The notes under the pieces: generated by a model
The model's input: the letters and a program-made list of their open reading frames with translations, nothing else
Databases searched by the model: none
Told to the model about the DNA's origin: nothing
Assembly: GCA_023374045.1 (NCBI GenBank)
Contig: CM041783.1
Coordinates: 122,017,503 to 122,081,502, forward strand
Direction: 5' to 3'
DNA from: Limonium bicolor
Taxonomy: Eukaryota; Streptophyta; Magnoliopsida; Caryophyllales; Plumbaginaceae
DNA length: 64,000 nucleotides
In this document: positions 1 through 11,667 of the stretch, in pieces
Layout: every line of letters begins with the position of its first letter
Numbering within the stretch: the first letter of the stretch is position 1
Position numbers and translations under genes: made by a program

Positions 1-459
1 ATTAGTTGTGCGTGGCCCGGTAGCATGCGGGCTGCGGGATTACCATACCAGTAAAGGTGCTGAGCCCCTGGGGGGCCACCCTTTCTTCTTCTTCCTGTTT
101 CAGGTACAAGGAACCGGAAGCCGATCGAGAGTAGGACGGGGTAGTTGTTTGGGTGTGGGTAGTCATGTAAATTGTGTATGTATTGTAGGTGTAGTAAGAC
201 CGAAATTGTATCGGCGTTAGTTGGTAAATACTCGGTACAGTTGTAATGTAAGTGTACTATGAATGTTGGACATGGCACGAGATTAATGTGTAGTTGCTCG
301 GGAGTTTAGTCCATCAGACCGGTACGATGTATGTATGTTAGCCTTGTTAGCCACGTGGGTGGCTAACGGCGTGTAACACCAAGGAGTTAAGTTATGTTGT
401 GAGTTATGATTTCCGCTGCAAAGTATTGTTCAAGTACGTTGTTGTAGTTGGGGTGTTTG
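1..459 (+). repeat. 3' end (R/U5-like) of a long Ty3/gypsy LTR, cut by window start
   Basis: The stretch matches in order the 3' ends of the LTRs ending at 8823, 56940 and (minus strand) 11668. Shared blocks are a GC hairpin after CTGAG (about 62-77), a GAGAGTAGGACGGGG block, CATCAGACC, the 9-bp-stem hairpin at 346-367, CCGCTGCAAAG, and a terminal GGGGTGTT. The last bases are degenerate (GTTTGA instead of GTTACA) and no clean primer-binding site follows, so the exact end is approximate. The 5' part lies outside the window. The family is inferred to be the Tekay/Del-type chromovirus group from LTR ends and the primer site of the related copy at 56940; no protein is available to confirm it. Confidence 0.75.
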
Positions 460-3045
460 ATCAAAGGAACTTAGTTCTGGGAATTAAGGAGTACCCTAGT
501 TTCAAGTCTAGGTTATAACAGTTATTAGATTAGTTATATAACAGTAAGAAAGAATGTTGTAATCACCACATCACAAAGTCTTGATAAGATAAAATTTGGA
601 AACTTGCTATTATGTGGTTGTTTGATATTTGACGTGGGAGGTCGAACTTGATCCTGGTCAGATCAAGGGAAAACCAATCACAAAATGGAGTGGAGGGATA
701 ATTCAAAACTGACGCTGACCCCGTCAGGGTTGGATGATTCCTGAGACTCCCTACAAGTGGTCACCAATATCTCTGTGATAAGTCAAATTGTTCCTATTTC
801 TAATGAAGGGTCTACCAAAAAATATATTAGATGTTGAGGATATAAGTTAAAGATTAAATTAACCATACTACCCTGAAAGAATTAAATAGCTTAAACGACT
901 CAGGTTGTCAGAAAATAGTCAACTATGAAGGAAATACTAATCGTTATTATACATTGAGTCATGTTAATATATTAAATACAAGACCAAGAGACATCTATCT
1001 ATATTGACAAGTATTTGAGAGCTACTTTCTAAGTTATGGCCTTATTGCCATCAGAAGGGAAAGAACGACTTTAAATCCTTCCTTTATCAATTCAAACCCA
1101 GTATATTAAACGAGAACCTACCTGTAAGTGAGGTGGAATATAAAGAGTAGAAACAGTAAACTTATACTCTCATGAGTTGATGCATAAACCGCAAAAACAT
1201 GTGAAATTGTGAGAAAACTGTACCTTGTTAGAAACCTTAACGGGAACCCTACTGTGGTATACCTGATGAACAATCAATAAAAGATCATGTATATACTACT
1301 GACAATTTGCGAATCCGTAATAACAGGAAATATTCCTATATTATATACAAGATGCACGGCTCGACCGTAGCTCATATCCTATATTGAAAAGTGAAAACCA
1401 AATATGGTAACAGTAAACTCGAATACCAGAAGCACAAGATGATGACCTGAAGATCAAAGAGACGAACTCTAACATGCCCCAGTATTAATACAAGACCCGA
1501 GTGCCAACAAGAGGCGATGAATAGAAGACAAATTTCAAACCGACAAAATACTACACCCTTACAGCTACAACAACTAAACCACTGGATGCATCAGCAACAC
1601 CAACAAGATGATGAACCCCACCATCAGGACGTTACCACTATCAAAGGAGAATACATCGGAAAACCAATCAAGTAAGTAATAATATACATCAAGAAGATAC
1701 CCCATATACGAAAGCAACTAGCGGGAGGAACACAGGAAAGGAATCAAATCTGATAAGGAGCAAAACGCCTCAGTAATATCGACGAGAAGAATCTTAGTGG
1801 AATCACCGCCATGAGCAGCTATCACAAATAAGCATACAGGCACAAACAATCAAGTGAAACTCGTGAAGAACTCAACGATGAAAGGATAATGGAAGATACA
1901 TGACATGTGCTTGAGCATCACAGGATGGGCAAACCTTATAATATTATTGGAAGCCGACGTACAGTAACAAGATATACAATGAAGAATACCAAGCTATGCT
2001 GCAACTAACAGCTACTTAGAGACAAAATAATCAGGAGCAGCGGCATAACGCGGCACATTGATCCGACAGCCTCAACAAGACATGGCATAATTGGCAACAA
2101 ACAAGATGGAAGATCACCTTCACCCATACACACGGGATTTAAATATAAAAGAATGATAATGCGAAATAAAACATGCCAGGGAATGCATGAATTCTTAGGG
2201 GCAATACCCCGTAAACGGACAGAAGTCCAGTCAAGGTCAACAATGACAATCAAACGAAATTAATGGTGAACACAACTCATCAACCCTACATGTGAACATA
2301 AAGAAACTTAAAATATACCATCTATGAAGCGCATTTAAGACTATTCCAAAATGATTAAACATTACTTAATCAGAGTCACGCAACGGAAGCGGGTGGTCCC
2401 ATCAGTTAAAATTATCTACTGAGCTCAAGGGAAATGCACAACGTGTTTCACGTATCTTAACCAAAAAATGTGCTATACCCACCTAATCTTACAGCCGGGA
2501 GGCTTTCTTTTAATTAATCATAAGTTTTCAAATAAGAGTGAAGATTGCCCGCTAATTACAGACAAGTGAGTCTAGTCTAGGGTACGGGGGCGTACCCCTC
2601 TTTTTAAGGGGGGGAGAGCCTACTGCGTTTTAGCATATTTAGCACGAAAGTACACTTTCATTGTACGGTTGCACTGTGATTTGTATGTGTTCTTGTGTAA
2701 CAATGTTCAGTATGCATTTTGTTGTACTTTGGTGCATTTCAGTGACACTTTGTCTTGTATGTGTTCTTGTGTAACACTGTATTTGAATGTACTTTGTACT
2801 TCTACTTGTTGGTGTGTACTTTGTTACACTACAATAAAAAGTTTATGTGCACTACGCTGCACTATTAGATATGAAAAGTGACTGTGTTATTACATTACAC
2901 TGTATTGTTCCAAAGTATTATGTTGTGTTTGATGTACACCGTGAACTTAGGAATATAGAGACTTGGGACTCGATCCCTAAAAACTAGATTGAGTTGTGGA
3001 TACTTAGTGAACTTGATTTCCCACAACCTTATAATTTAGATATGA
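460..3045 (+). other. Non-coding interior or decayed remnant between two long LTRs
   Basis: No reading frame above about 80 codons resembles gag or pol, and no zinc knuckle, DSGA, YxDD or integrase motif was seen on either strand. The stretch contains a purine tract at about 2604-2616 preceded by a small hairpin (GGGTACGGGGGCGTACCC region), then a ~75 bp imperfect duplication at about 2680-2790 built on TTGTATGTGTTCTTGTGTAAC. It may be the interior of a large non-autonomous derivative (LARD-like) or a thoroughly mutated autonomous interior; the sequence does not decide between them. Confidence 0.5.
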
Positions 3046-3082
3046 GACTTCGGGGCGAAGTCCTTTTTTAAGGGGGGTAGAT
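3046..3082 (+). other. Hairpin plus polypurine tract preceding a 3' LTR
   Basis: A small inverted repeat (ACTTCGGGGCGAAGT) is followed by CCTTTTTTAAGGGGGGTAGA, which abuts the LTR start at 3083. A G-rich purine tract directly before an LTR is the plus-strand primer site of LTR retrotransposons. It fixes the orientation as plus and marks the following LTR as a 3' LTR. A similar hairpin and purine tract lies ~450 bp upstream near 2580-2616. Confidence 0.7.
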
Positions 3083-4970
3083 TGAAATACCCCAAATCTA
3101 ATTAATATTATTAAACCATTATTTTATGGACAATAATCCTAATATAAATCATTTCTCGTACGCATGCAAACCCATGCATGAGAACGTTACGTAAAAATAG
3201 TCTTTCTCCATAAACGCTAAAACGCCTTAGAAACATGTGATCGAGCATGACCTTGTATGACCTTCTAAAACTTAAACCAAATGGTCATACACTCATTATA
3301 TGATATAAACATATTCCCTAGGCTATATTCAGTCAAATACGAAAATGCTCGGGAGTGCTCACGCCGCTCCTTAAAGCACGAAAAGTCCGGAGGAGTGCCG
3401 AGGTGGCACGAACTCCTATAAAATTAATTCCTAGAGTTCCTAACATCATTATTAATTATTCTAAAGAGAACCCACGAAGTGGTTTCTCAAAATTCAGCAA
3501 AAACCACAGGAGGATTTCTTAGCGCTCCTTTTTGCCCGGGTGTGCCCCGATGGCCCGTAAATTATGTCATGGGTTGATGTAACCCCATATAACTCAGTGT
3601 AACATCTTAATATATATTTATTTACCATAATAAGTGTTTATAAGCACTTGGAACTCATAAAGACAATTTATTTCCCAAAATATCCTTAGAGCACAAAAAC
3701 GCACCTTCGGGTGTCACGAAAATGCGTTTTACGCAATTACCTTGAAATTTTTGAGGAGCCACGAGTTGACAGTATTAAAAGGAGATAAAATGACCATCTA
3801 AATCAATTGATGCAATACTAAATTCATACTACAAATAGGGGCGATTTTTGAGACAAAAAGCTACCTAAAATCAGCATTTTTACCTTAAAAGTTTCATCTT
3901 TTACCATAAAAATGTACCAATTAAATGCTGGAACCTACTACACATATTAGTATGGTCTTAGTACAATATAGTGTAACAAAAATAAAGGAAAAATTAATTC
4001 CAATTTGTCCCTAATGCATGCGTTAATTCATGTCTAAATGGGCTAGTTTTTGCAAAAAATATTGTCTTGGTAAATAATGACTCATCTAGCATGTATTATA
4101 TATTAATATGACAAATAAATCTGTAAAGAGGAGCCTACATTGTCGATGACCTGCAAGGAAAAACAAGGAGAAAGTTAGCTTTGGCAAAAGTAATGAAATA
4201 ATACACAAAATAACAACTTGCATCTACTTTATGCAACTTGCAAGTATACAAACAAACAGCCATGTTATAGCATGAATGACCACCGATTTTGGAGCTGTAA
4301 AGAAGGGAATATTTGCTTCATTATTTAGTCAAAAGAATACCTTACCTAACTAGTATAATTCATAGTCAAAATTAGACAACAACAATTGCCTTGTACAGCC
4401 CCTTATGTCCGAATTCAAGCATGAAAAGGAGTTCAAATTGTCTTATAAAAATTCAACTAAAATACCTAGCTAACCTAGCCATGTGCTAATGTTTTAATCA
4501 TCAAAAATCAGATGTTATATAGCAGCCCATGTTACCGAAATTATGAAGAGAATGAAGACAAGGAATGACATGTATACTACTTTGAAAATTCAAAAGAAAA
4601 ACACATAATTAACTTACTTTGTCTTCTAGCTTCAACTAGCAATTAAAGTCTCCAATATGCCTTAGCACTCATCCGAAAATGTGCTGGGAACATGGGCATC
4701 CATTGAGCCAACCAAACAATGAATAAACAAGGGAAAAGATTAGTCAAATTTGACATTAAATTATCAAAAGAAAATTCCATCAATTCTTACCTTATTTTCC
4801 TACGTGAGCATTCATTCTTCTTTGCCCTTCACACCACCGGTTGGGTAAGCTTCCTTGCTCTCTTTTCTTCTTCTTCCTTCCTAGCTTCAAGCTCCAACAA
4901 TGGAGGTTTAAGTTCTAACTCCATTCTATGTAAAATTCCTAGCTAATTCAACAAAGCAAGAGTCAAGTAG

Positions 4971-5325
4971 CAGATCTGTTCAAGAGGTCTGACTTCGGGA
5001 GAGATTCTGTAATTTTCAGTAAGTTATCTCGAAATCTTCCCAACATCAAACTTGTTCCTCTTTGAATTAGCTTTCCATAATATAAAGAACATTAATTTTC
5101 ATGGTGATTCAGTTCTGGGTGAACAAAAGAAGTCGAAGTGGTTCACAGCAGAAATCTGTTCATAGGTCTCAGTTCGGGAGATATTATGAATTTTCAGTAA
5201 GTTATCTCAAAAACTTCTCAACACAAAAGTTGTTCCTCTTTGAATTAGCTTTCCAGGCATATAAGGATCATTAATTTTCGTGGTCATTTCAGCTCTGGGT
5301 GACAAAAACCGCAGAGAGTGCACAA
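4971..5325 (+). repeat. Two-copy ~178 bp tandem duplication inside the LTR
   Basis: The copies begin near 4973 (ATCTGTTCAAGAGGTCT) and 5151 (ATCTGTTCATAGGTCT). They share TTTTCAGTAAGTTATCTC and TTGTTCCTCTTTGAATTAGC, and are roughly 80% alike by eye. The near-nucleosomal period is noted without implying function. Confidence 0.7.
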
Positions 5326-6894
5326 TCTGGAAATTTCGGTAAGATGAGGTGATCCTTATCTTCCTCCATATGGTGTCTATAATTAGTGACGAATTCTTGA
5401 GCTTCTAAACCTATATTCTCTTCATCATTTCATGAAGGAAATCTAGATCTACAATCCTCTCAAGGTCTACCAAAAATTCCTTGAAAAATTCCTAAGGTAA
5501 ACTCTTATAAAACTACTCCAAATATTATTTATAAATTCTTGTTAGAAGTCTAACAAATAGATCTCCAACATGTGTACAAGGAGGCCGAAAATACCTTCAT
5601 CAAAATAGCATTTGGAGAGCTTAGAATTCAAGGAGAAATCAAGTACAAGAATTGTCTTGAATTAAGAAGTAAGTATATATAATTAAGGTTATTTAAGTTT
5701 AAGTTTGATTTAAGCTTCAAACTCTGATATAAAAATTTAGTATAACCTTTAGATAAATTAAGGCCGAAAATATATGGACTATAATGTCAATAAAATAATT
5801 TATAACACATAAGGTAAGATTATTATCTAAGGTATAAAAATGTGTCACGAAAATTAATTAGGATACACATATATTCAAACCGAAATATTTAAGTATTAAT
5901 TGCTCTGTTTTGAGTTTATAATCATTCTAAGTCATTAGCATAATTTTTGGAAGTGTTATATGACTTATATACATTTATATGTATTTATTATAAGGTTTAA
6001 ATCAAGTTTTTAAAACTATATGGTAAAGGAATATTAAAACCGAGAGCAAGGTATTTCATTTGATGATTTTCGAGATATATATAGTGTAATAGCTTATATT
6101 ATAAATTTTGGGAATATTAAAAATAGCTACAAGTCTTTAGATGGCTAGTTTAGAAGTTATGTGGTTAAAATGTAAATTTTAAAAGGTTTGGTGTAAAACC
6201 GAGAAACATATAAGTTTATGGGTATATTAATGTATTAAGTGTGAAATTAGACTATGGTCAAAATATTGACCGAAAACTTTAAGTTAAAATGATTTATGAC
6301 ATGAGATATTAAGTTTATAAAGGTTATGGGGTGAATATAAAATTTATAAGAGTTTAAATATAAAACAAGATTTTATATGGGGCGAATTCACAATTTGTAG
6401 AAATATAAGTGTCCACTTGGTTATTAAGGAAATTAAATATTAAAACTATAGTTTATAAGTGAATATATAAATTATGTAAAGTTTTTGGGGTTAAAGAGTA
6501 ATTATAAGAAATTCTAAGACAAAGCCGAAAATTAATGAGGCTAGTTGGTGATTTATAAAAGTTAAAGTGTTCAAATAATAATTACTAAATTTATGGTGGT
6601 GGTTTAGTGAATTAATTATTTAAGGAAATAAAACTATGTAATATAATGTATTTTGGAGTTTAATGTAAAGTTTAAGAAATAAATGAGGTTATAATATATT
6701 AACCGAAAAGTGTGTTGTAACTATGAGATTAAAAATATTTGTAGGTCCTATATGGATATTTAAGATATTTAGAAAAGAAAATTATGATTTAAGGATTTAA
6801 GGAATTAAAACTATATGATATACAAGCACAAGTAATTTACTTGTAAAAGGAATAATATTATTTGGGTTTAGTTTGTGATTAATAAAAGATATGT

Positions 6895-7265
6895 CAATAA
6901 CATGTCCATGAATGACATGTAAATATAAATTGAGATTTATTAAGAGGTTATGTCATTTAGACAATTATATAAATAACATAAATAATACATGTGTGTGAAA
7001 TATATATATTTTAGACTTTCAAGTAAATCAAAAGGAAATGAGAATAAGTGATTAAGGGATTAAAACTAAGGTTATATAGTTATAAGGAATTTAATTGTAA
7101 CCAATAAATATTATTTATGGTTAAGAGGAGAATAATAAAGAATTATAAGAATATAATGTCCATGTGTGACATATAAATATAGTTAAGAAATTATAAGTTG
7201 TTATGTCACTTAGACAATTAAAAATAAATAACAAATATAGTGCATGAATAAATATGTATATATTT
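6895..7265 (+). repeat. Diverged direct duplication, ~256 bp period, inside the LTR
   Basis: Segments starting at about 6903 and 7159 share TGTCCATG, TGACATRTAAATATA, a TTATGTCA-TTAGACAATTA block and an AATAACA-TAATA tail. Between them the sequence is A/T rich. The duplication is old, as both substitutions and small indels are present. Confidence 0.6.
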
Positions 7266-8823
7266 ATACACTAAAAGATTTAGAAATAAACCACAAGGAG
7301 TGACAAATAAGTTATACATCCAATCATATGGTAATTAAAAGAAATTACCACACAATATAAGTCTTATAAATTAGGACTACATGTTTTGGAAATATATAAG
7401 TACCTTAATTAATTATAGGGGAAAGAGGTTAAAAGAACTACCTAAATATAAAGGAATAAACCTCACATGAAATAACGAATATGAAATCGTTTCATGAAAC
7501 AATAAAATTATTAAACGAGAGTTACATAAATTAACACTCTCAGGTTTATCCTATTTTAGGACATTGTTTGACCAGACGTTGACCGGGAACTAAACAAGTA
7601 CAGTCTACGGTGAACGGTATGGAATTATTGCAGTTCTTTCTACCGGATTACACGGCTTGTGTGCTATCTGTTGTTGAATTAACGACCAAGATAATTAATG
7701 TAAAATGTTGTTTACTCTTGTGCGCTGTTGTATTATTTTATGTGCGTGAGTGATGCTGACTACTACGTGTATGTCCCACGCATACAAACGCTACTATACC
7801 AGTGGATTAAATACCTGCGTTTCAGTATACCGAGGACTTGTACACAAGTCTCTCATTAACTTCACTTTATAACAAACGTCATTATCCTAAACGTGATAAT
7901 TGACAATACACATTGTGTTCTTGTTTAACGTCTTTATATGACACTTAACAATTCTATACTACGAGAACGAGGAGCCCAGTTGGATCTGGCCATGCATGCT
8001 ACAGGAGCTGTACCTGTCTCAGGTCGTCTCCTAATTACGTCGCGACGGAACATTTCAGTTGGGAGGAAGACTCTATTCCTCTCGGGTTTCTAATGCCCAT
8101 CAGTTCAGTGTGAGGAAGACTTCATTCCTCTCGTGGGATTTATTTCCCACATCTCAGTTCAGGGTTTAACTACGTTATCTCCTGGGGTTTTTAATACCCA
8201 ACCTTTCAATCTTAACGAGGTCACTATACCTTCACTATTTCAGATATTCAGTTATACCTGTCAGTCCCATTGTGTGGACCGACTATCATTAAAAGAATTC
8301 AGCTCAGCTAACTTGACCTTCTGTAGTCTTGATCTATGTGACATTATTGTCCTTGTGTGGATACTTGATATTATCATGCTATGCTTACTTACAGCTTTAT
8401 AAATGAACTGCATGTATTCGACAATTAGTTGGAGTGGCCCAGTAGCTTGTGTGCTGCACGATTTCATACCGGCAAATTATTTTGCTGAGCCGTTTCATGG
8501 CTAAATAATTCCAGGTACCTGAAGAATGAAGAGATTGCCCGACCGAGTGTAGGTGGGGTACAATTAAGACATGGGTTACTACCAGCGGTGTCATCTTACA
8601 GTATTATACTTTTATTATTATCTTCTGTTGTTTTAAGAGGTTTGTATTCAGTACTCAGACCGCATCATTTGTAAATTAAGTTGGAGTAGCCTTGTTAGTC
8701 ACATGGGTGACTAGCGGCGTTGTAGCACCACCCGTTGTTATGTATATATTTTCCGCTGTATTTCTAGTTATTTTTGGGAGCTACCATCGTTCAGGTTATT
8801 GGATTTCGGGTTGGGGTGTTACA

Positions 8824-9162
8824 TCTATTAACTTCTTCTCTTGGCCCTTGGTTCCCTTACCAGCTTTGCCTACTGGATTTGGGGCTTGAAGTTGATTTTG
8901 TTCTCCCGAAACTTGAGTAGAGAGAGAGAAAGAAAGAAACGAGTTTTAGATTTTTATTGAGAAGAAGAAACTGAAATTATGTGTAGATTTACCTTGTTTT
9001 CGGGTTCAAGATTAGAGAGAAAGGTGAGTGATATGGCGACGGAAGAGAGGAGAATAAGAGAGGCGTGGGGTGGTCGTTCGTGTCTGAACTGGATGGAGAT
9101 ATAGGTGTATTTTCCTTAACTTGTAAGAGAGCTCGGACACTTAGAAGAGAGGAGAAGGGAAG
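8824..9162 (-). other. Possible 5' remnant of a host transcribed gene (low confidence)
   Basis: On the minus strand the stretch reads like a plant 5' leader: pyrimidine-rich CTCTCTTC runs, then a possible splice donor (AACAAG|GTAAAT near 8997) and a polypyrimidine-rich segment leading to CTCAAG near 8916. A short open segment after it encodes a basic run resembling AGKGTKGQEKK, and is then cut by the LTR ending at 8823. No gene family is recognised. It could equally be random unique DNA or an untranslated region. The neighbouring CACTA-like element sits where a promoter would be expected. Confidence 0.25.
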
Positions 9163-9460
9163 AACTACTAGAAAACACGGCATTAACAATGGACAATTCC
9201 GTAGCTAAAAGGGTCATCGCTAATTCAGATTCACGACGAATGGCGTCTTCAGTCGCTAATTAATGACGAATCCATTCGTCACTAATTTATTAGGTAGCGA
9301 CGGATTGGAGATGGAAAATTATTGTCACTGAATTGGTGACAGATTTAGCACTTTTTGACTAACAGGTTAGCGACGAAATGTTTCGTCGCTAATTAGTTTT
9401 AATTTTTTTATTATTTTGATTTCTAATATTACTCCACTCACCATTGTGTTTCTTGTACTC
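9163..9460 (+). mobile_element. Small non-autonomous CACTA-like (En/Spm) element
   Basis: The left end AACTACTAGAAAACAC resembles the CACTA terminus CACTACTAGAAAA with one change. The right end, read on the minus strand, is GGAGTACAAGAAACAC, an imperfect partner. Between them are repeated GTCGCTAATT and GACGAAT words in both orientations, including the perfect 12 bp inverted repeat TTAGCGACGAAA / TTTCGTCGCTAA near 9364-9391. Arrays of this kind are typical of CACTA subterminal regions. There is no transposase, so it would depend on an autonomous partner. No 3 bp target duplication is evident (AAG versus CTT), which lowers confidence. Confidence 0.5.
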
Positions 9461-11023
9461 CTTTCAATTCCAGTTCAGTGTACATTACAAGCTACTGGTA
9501 TATAAAATGCACATATTTATCTGGTCAGTGGAATAGTAACTCAACATCTAAGACAATTGTACAATTTACAATTCTGACTACCACTCCTTCCCAAATCAAA
9601 GAACCCGACAATCAATCCAGCGGAAGAAGTAAGAAGACAAGAGCACATAATCAATATATATTTTTTGTTTTTATAATTTTATTGTTCTCTTCATTGTATA
9701 CATAACCTGTATATAATATGATCTCATAATACATCACAAAAAAACAAGCAAGAAGATTCTAAGAACTAACTTTCAATGTACTGATCGCTAACATATGTCA
9801 GAAGGAAGGAGATATCCAAAAGAAACTAATAAAAAGGGGAAGAAGTTGTTGATCTAATCTCTCAGTGGGGAATGAGCAAAGGGGCATATATACAATGGGA
9901 ATATAGTGTAGACAAGGTACAAGGCTAGAAGAAGAAGAGTAGGATTGACTGATGATTGGCCGATCCCTTCTCACAAAGGGCAAGACCCATAGCTCACTAG
10001 CCATCTTGTCTGTGCAAGGTAGATGAAACAAGTGATGGCAATAAGGCAAGCTTCAAACCTTCCTTCTATTTGGAAATCCTGAAGTAGCAAAGACACAAGA
10101 AACATAATGTTTAGCTCAATTGTAACCTCCATTGTTAAATCACACCTCGTTTCATCTATAGTAAGAATATGTATAATAAAAGGTTTTTTCTCAATAGCAT
10201 TTGTTTCGAGAAAGATGTTAAACCAGAAAACAAACCCTGCAAGCATATGAAACAAGATGCCCTCTCCCGTTGAGGAGTCCGCCAGATATCAGCTTCTATG
10301 TATCTTAACGATTGGATCTTCTCTACCAAGTCCCCTGATAACCCTTTGGCACTCCCTAAGTCGAATATGTTGGAAGAGGTATCATCAAAGTCATTTCAAC
10401 AGCTCTCATCTAAAAACAAAACCCCCCAACAGCAAACAAAATTGTTCAGCTATATATCATTACAAGTAGTTTAGTAGAATGCCTTTCTTTCAAGAGCCCA
10501 CATAGTAAAACGAATTATTCAGGGTAAGTAGCTTTCGATAGTAATATTGGGCAAAACCGTGACATTTGAGAAATATGGGAGTTAGAAAGTTTCAAAACTG
10601 AGACTAACAAACTTAAAGAAGACCTTTCTACTTTCCCACACAAGGAAGCAAGAGCTCAAAAATAGATACAATAAATGCAACTCAAATTTGTTTACTAATT
10701 GTGTGCACATAGAGTCAGAGAATAATATCACAAGCCAAATGAATATGTTAACATCTAAAACCAACAAATGAATCTCAATTGCTTCTTACTAATTATTGAC
10801 TAGCGTAAGCTTTCAGAAACAATTATCATGGATGAATGTGATGGGATTGGTGTTTTGCTTTGTGTTTAGTAGTAAAAGTAGAATGGGCAAAGGATAAAAC
10901 TAAGAAAAGCAAAGGGAATTTGAGTTATTAAATTGGGAAAGAATGGATGAGCTGAAACCGCTTCTTTTGTACTGACTTTGCTACTCTCAGATATGACAAA
11001 ACATGGTGAAATCAGAATGAGAA
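9461..11023. other. Unassigned 1.6 kb, no gene recognised
   Basis: I see no LTR, no tandem repeat and no convincing coding region. Short minus-strand frames around 9800-10250 overlap in different phases and look fortuitous. A TTCAG acceptor-like site on the minus strand near 10090 followed by a ~150 bp less A/T-rich stretch could be part of a spliced or untranslated host region, but nothing identifies it. Confidence 0.4.
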
Positions 11024-11667
11024 TGTAACACCCCACTCGTAATCACGTAATAATCACTCACGAAGCATTAATAATAATGTCTCACAGCAGAAGTCACACT
11101 GGTAATAAACCTCACTCACTGGTGTCACATGCCATTAACTCACCCATACAACTAAAGAAGCAAAAATAAATTAAATAGAAATAATATGTTACTACATACA
11201 TAACCGCAGTGATAACGAGATGACTAACCTATACATCATTCTAAACCAGAAGAAACTTTAAACAAGACAATGAGCATCTATGTATCCCAGCAGTATGCAC
11301 ACCATTAACACTTTAAAACTAATAATCATCCTAATACATTGTGATATATCGTACTGAAATACCCTAAACCTAAGTATGCTAAGTAAACATAAATACATGA
11401 TGTAATAAGGCTTAAAACATGCCTTAGTAACATTGGTAGACAATTTAAACCAAGGAAAACACAAGAAACGCCCATAAGGGCAATTTAAGTAAAACTTGCC
11501 GAATTGGAGGCGACTTTGATTAGCACCCAAATATCATTATAAGACCTTATTAACATGCTAATGGACATGTTAAATTAATTACCAAAGAAAAACCAAGCTC
11601 AAAAACAAGCTTAAACACAAAAGTGTTTTAAGACTCATTAAAGCACCTTTTTGAGGAATTGTCTTAG
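11024..11667 (-). repeat. Short LTR-like fragment containing the inverted copy of repeat Y
   Basis: Read on the minus strand it ends GGGGTGTTACA at 11024, preceded by a degenerate form of the shared LTR 3' domain (ATGGGTGAGTTAATGGCATGTGACACC). Its other half (about 11240-11667) matches in inverted orientation the ~0.4 kb sequence at 15228-15489 plus 52877-52925, here called repeat Y. Shared words include CTAAGACAATT, CTTTGGTAATT, AACATG and ATTAGCATG. It abuts the next LTR exactly at 11667/11668. It may be a deleted LTR or part of a separate short element. Confidence 0.5.

Larger units (their letters stand above)
3083..8823 (+). repeat. Long LTR (5.7 kb), Tekay/Del-like family
   Basis: It starts TGAAATACCCC after a polypurine tract and ends GGGGTGTTACA, which are near-inverted ends. 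It carries the shared 3' domain: the CTGAGCC hairpin near 8484, the CAGGTACCTGAAG block, CAGACC, and the hairpin at 8694-8714 in which GTTAGTCAC pairs with GTGACTAGC. The middle is strongly A/T rich with repeated CCGAAA words. Two internal duplications are listed separately. No protein-coding region is credible; short frames in the last kilobase are fortuitous. It does not look like a near-identical partner of the LTR end at 1-459, so pairing in one element is unproven. Confidence 0.75.
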
